Part shown: positions 38,385 to 64,000 of the stretch, in pieces
Numbering within the stretch: the first letter of the stretch is position 1
Layout: every line of letters begins with the position of its first letter
Translations under genes and position numbers: made by a program
Notes under the pieces: model-generated
Told to the model about the DNA's origin: nothing
Databases searched by the model: none
Seen by the model: only the letters and a program-made list of their open reading frames with translations
Origin: Metaphire vulgaris
Taxonomy: Eukaryota; Annelida; Clitellata; Crassiclitellata; Megascolecidae
NCBI GenBank assembly: GCA_018105865.1
Contig: CM030849.1
Coordinates: 2,978,513-3,042,512, forward strand
Direction of reading: 5' to 3'
DNA: 64,000 bases

Positions 38385-39073
38385 GAACAGTTTGTACTGA
38401 TTCTTTAACAAGTAAGCAAACAATAAGCAAGAATCCTATGTTAGTAAGCCGCTCACAGAGTTCGAAATATTCAATAGCCTAAGACTAAGAAACTAGGATT
38501 AAATGTAGTCTCCGATAAGCCATCAGTCAGTAAACCCAAAAGATTTCCGGAAAGTGGAAAGAGCGACAGACGCGAACGATTTCAGCATTTTCGGAAACGT
38601 GCCGACGCTACGCCATCCAAAAGAAAAAACACAAATACACAATTGTCTCACGAGGTCCCTAAAACCAACTCAAAATAGAAATAAAAATGACAAACCGACA
38701 CACAAATTTTTTTTCTTCACGCGTACATGGCTGCTATTAGTAACCGTTATTTCTTCCAAATCACTTTGTTTCATACTTACTAACAACTGGAATGACATCG
38801 GTCGCTATTAATTATTCCTCTAAACACTGCCTAATAGTAGTAGTATACATCCACGGAAACGCGAACAAGCGTATTCGCACCAAATGCATATTCAAATAGC
38901 TGCATACGACGAATGCTCAGTAAACAAACACATGCATACTAATAATAACGGTTGTGGCAATTTAGTGACGAAGAGTGCTAAAAAATTGTAGCGATAGAAA
39001 AGAGGGTTCAACGGTCGCAGAGAAATACATCGCAAAAGATTCGATACGAAGACGGCGACGACAGTGGCGCCAC

Positions 39074-61341
<22,268 letters not shown>

Positions 61342-61653
61342 CTAATGAATATTCATCAGAAACAAAAATTACGATATTCATAAGATGCCTTTTAGCAAAT
61401 CCAAATCATTAATGAATATTCATCAGACACTAAAATTGACCATATTCATACGAAGCATAAAGCAATTCCAAATCACTAAGATACCTCATCCGGGTCCATG
61501 GGTGGTGAAACAAAAAATTACAATATTCATGAGATGCCTCAAATAACTAATGAATATTCATCAGACACAAATACCACAACATTTATAAGATACATCAACT
61601 GGTTTCATCGATGCTGTACACACAGGTATCTACAGCTTGGTTGACAATTTATC

Positions 61654-61963
61654 TCAATCTCATTCAGTCATGTGTCCTCTGATTAGGGCATTAAAATCAG
61701 CATGTACACATTCCACAATATTCGGATGGCCTCTTCTCTTAGATATTTTTAGGTGTCACCTTAAAACTTATTTATTTCCTCCTTAAGTCTTGGTATAGCC
61801 CTGACTGATTTCTGGTTTTTGACCCGGACTAAATCGACCCTCCTCGGCTACAGTCTGCTCTGCCGATGAGCACTGCAGTTTGTGGTCTGAGGCGTCCCCG
61901 ATGAACACCTATGTGTTTGAAACGGACGATAAAATTAATTTGAATTGAATTGAATTGTCTAGC
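61654..61963 (+). pseudogene. LINE 3' end with (AATTG)n tail
   Basis: FRCHLKTYLFPP then a stop (near 61,748-61,785), a GC-richer UTR, and an AATTGAATTGAATTG tail at 61,938-61,956. This matches the FK..LKTYLF tail of L2/CR1-like elements. Confidence 0.6.
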
Positions 61964-62749
61964 CACCCTCTCCTTGTTTGGTCTGTCTCTTTGGTTGTCT
62001 CTGTCCACAATTCTCGCCATGATCTTTTTCACCGGTCTGCTATCACCTATCCTGCATACATGTCTGAAAAAAATTCATTTATCTCCTTATCAGCATTCAC
62101 ATGATGTGTGTTTTCTGGCCCTTATTTTTTCACATATCTATTGTGTTCTGTACTTTCACTTGTCAGGTTTTATTCAATAATTATCTTCTTTAGCATATCA
62201 GTTACATTCTAGGTCTCTTTTCTTAACGGTACTACGGGCTTCTGCTGCATGTAGGGGCACAATGAAGATGCAGGTTCTTAGTATCTCCAGTTTGGTCTCT
62301 AGTCTCTCTACCCTCATGACTCCGCTTTTCCAAACAGTGGCGTCGCCAGGATTTTTTTTTTGGGGGGGGGGCAAAAAAGGGCTGGCATGTCAAATTCCTT
62401 AGCCCCACCCTACACACCCCTCCACAGAAAACTTTCTCACCGGATTTGCTCGAATCTGATAAGTGGTCTGGGGTCAGGTTGGGGGGAGTTGCCCCATTTG
62501 ACCCCCCCCCATGGCGATGCTAATGTTTCCAAATCATGTTGAAGCCTGCCATTGCTCCTGTGGCCTTTGTGATTTTGCATTTCATCTCCCAGTTGTTATC
62601 CCATGTCAATTCCAAATCATTGAAGAGCATTCAACAGAGACAAAAATTACCATATTCATAAGGCACATAATTAAATCTACATGACTAATGAATATTCAGA
62701 TTCATAGGACATATAGTACAATTTACTCTGCTTTGGTCACATTAATGCC

Positions 62750-62942
62750 CAGGGTTTAATGTAGGCTGTTTCCAAGGAGAAATTGCCCTTCCTCCCCCCG
62801 GAAATTTCAAATTTCCCAGGAAATTTTGGCACACTGCATCAACTAACAGCAGCCCCCTAGCAGAATTCCCTCCGGCTTTTTCAGCTTCCCCCCCGGCTTT
62901 GTCAGTCCCCCCCCGGAGTCCAGGAGTCTAGATTAAACACTG
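62750..62942. mobile_element. CAGGGTTTAATG hAT MITE, copy 3, perfect target duplication
   Basis: Starts CAGGGTTTAATGTAGG, ends TCTAGATTAAACACTG; TTAATGCC flanks both sides (62,742-62,749 and 62,943-62,950). Confidence 0.9.
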
Positions 62943-64000
62943 TTAATGCCACCACAAGCATCAATCAATCATAAACAGTTCCTTTACCAATTATATATAA
63001 TTACATATCTATTGATCACAGACCACAAAAAAATGATTATCAAATGGCTCAGACATGACACTAATATCAAATGTCTAATTGCCATCATTAAGTATCAGGC
63101 ATGACCCACTAATGCAGATTGGAAGCCGAAAATCTCAGACTTTGACCAATCGCGGTTGGGTATCAAGGACAACAAATCATCGCAGGAGCCAGGACTAAGC
63201 TGGCCATTGGTCAGTTTGATTTGTCAGCCTCCGATCTTATCTCGTGGTTCGGGCCAGATATTTAACAATGGCAGTGCTGCTGAGTCAGACCGAGACTGAT
63301 CCAGCAACAATGCTGTAAATTAATCTGCCATTTTATGGCTCTCTTTCTGGGAGTACCATGTAATCCTTCCTTCCTCTCCAATCATTATTCAACCAAGATG
63401 TGCAAAATCCATTATGACTAAACAGGCAATAAACAGGTCACGCATGAGTTAACGCCAATTTCAGGCACAAGAGCTAAAAATAGACTAGAAAATGTGACTC
63501 CAATGAGAAAATGTGATCAATGCTTTCTGAATAAAACACAATGCAGACAAATACAGTACTGCTCAAACAATTGTGAACACACGTGGATTTTAAAGCAAAG
63601 TGAAGTTTAAGGCTTGTTAAAACATTGCAATCATAACCAAGAACACCAATACTGTATTTTTTCATTATTGATACTATTCTACGATTGATGTACAGAAGGC
63701 TATAGATATGCAAAAATTCAGAAGAGTGTTGAAACGAATTGTATATCCACATTTTCTTGTGTCCCCATCTTCATTGCATAAAACCATATTAGAACAGTCA
63801 ATATATTCTGCCTCAGTTTTATATTAGAGCATTTCAAATGCCACAAAAAATAGTGAGCTATGTCAAACGACACTATACAAAATGAAACAAATGTTATCTT
63901 CCAGAAGTCTATTCTTTGTCAAATGTCTATAAAGTCGATCAAGAGATAAGAGGGGTCTTAAGATAGCTGGTTTCTTGTATCACAGGTATTATAGACCAGA

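Larger units (their letters stand above)
34456..39073. other. Intergenic region between the convergent ACER and PIK3C2 genes
   Basis: No conserved protein found. Contains AAT (35,335-35,399), ATT (36,068-36,116) and AGT/AGC (36,120-36,430) microsatellites, and miniature elements at 34,752, 36,922, 38,009 and 38,305. On the minus strand an AATAAA lies near 36,481; it could be the PIK3C2 polyadenylation signal but would imply a 2.6-kb UTR. Confidence 0.5.
61342..64000. other. PIK3C2 intron sequence, repeats, no exon seen
   Basis: No conserved exon recognised. It holds repeated AATGAATATTCATCAGACAC phrases (61,340, 61,410, 61,550, 62,640, 62,690), a LINE 3' end, a CAGTGGCGTCGCCAGG element end at 62,335 and a hAT MITE at 62,750. 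The N-terminal exons of the kinase must lie to the right of the window. Confidence 0.5.

Overview
This is animal nuclear DNA: three intron-rich genes with conserved GT-AG exons sit in AT-rich, repeat-dense sequence that carries many terminal-inverted-repeat (TIR) elements, LINE and SINE fragments and triplet microsatellites. The gene content (MROH1, alkaline ceramidase, class II PI3-kinase) and the transposon mix (THAP/DDE plus YqaJ, hAT, piggyBac-like, mariner-like and Harbinger-like miniature elements) fit an invertebrate metazoan, probably aquatic. I cannot name the species.

Layout. (1) 1-12,460, + strand: the 3' part of a MROH1-like HEAT-repeat gene, 15 exons; the 5' part lies outside the window. 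(2) 12,461-17,640: intergenic, with MITEs, a LINE tail and a long CA/TA microsatellite. (3) 17,682-24,604: a roughly 6.9-kb two-gene DNA transposon of the ISL2EU type. It has a rightward SWIM/YqaJ-nuclease/PHD gene and a leftward THAP/DDE transposase gene, convergent between matching TIRs. Both genes carry frame breaks. A 902-bp hAT element with a perfect 8-bp target duplication is nested between them. (4) 24,605-30,432: intergenic, several miniature elements and one tandem duplication. (5) 30,433-34,132, + strand: an alkaline ceramidase (ACER1/2-like) in four exons with all metal-site residues present. (6) 34,451-39,073: intergenic. (7) 39,074-61,341, - strand: a class II PI3-kinase (PIK3C2-like). 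I reconstructed 33 exons whose phases agree at every junction, giving about 1,336 residues from the Ras-binding domain through C2, helical, kinase, PX and C-terminal C2. The N-terminus lies beyond the right edge. (8) 61,342-64,000: intron and repeats.

The three host genes are not an operon-like unit. ACER (sphingosine production) and PIK3C2 (PI3P and PI(3,4)P2 production) are convergent neighbours and both work in membrane-lipid metabolism, but nothing here shows co-regulation. The most interesting biology is the mobile DNA. The ISL2EU-type element pairs a chromatin-reader/nuclease protein with a THAP transposase, and its TIRs share a block containing a GGCA core of the kind THAP domains bind. 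Several MITE families show exact TTAA, TA, TTA or 8-bp target duplications. In the host genes, repeats appear to supply or disturb splice sites. Coordinates and exon phases were worked out by hand from the sequence; no search or alignment program was run.
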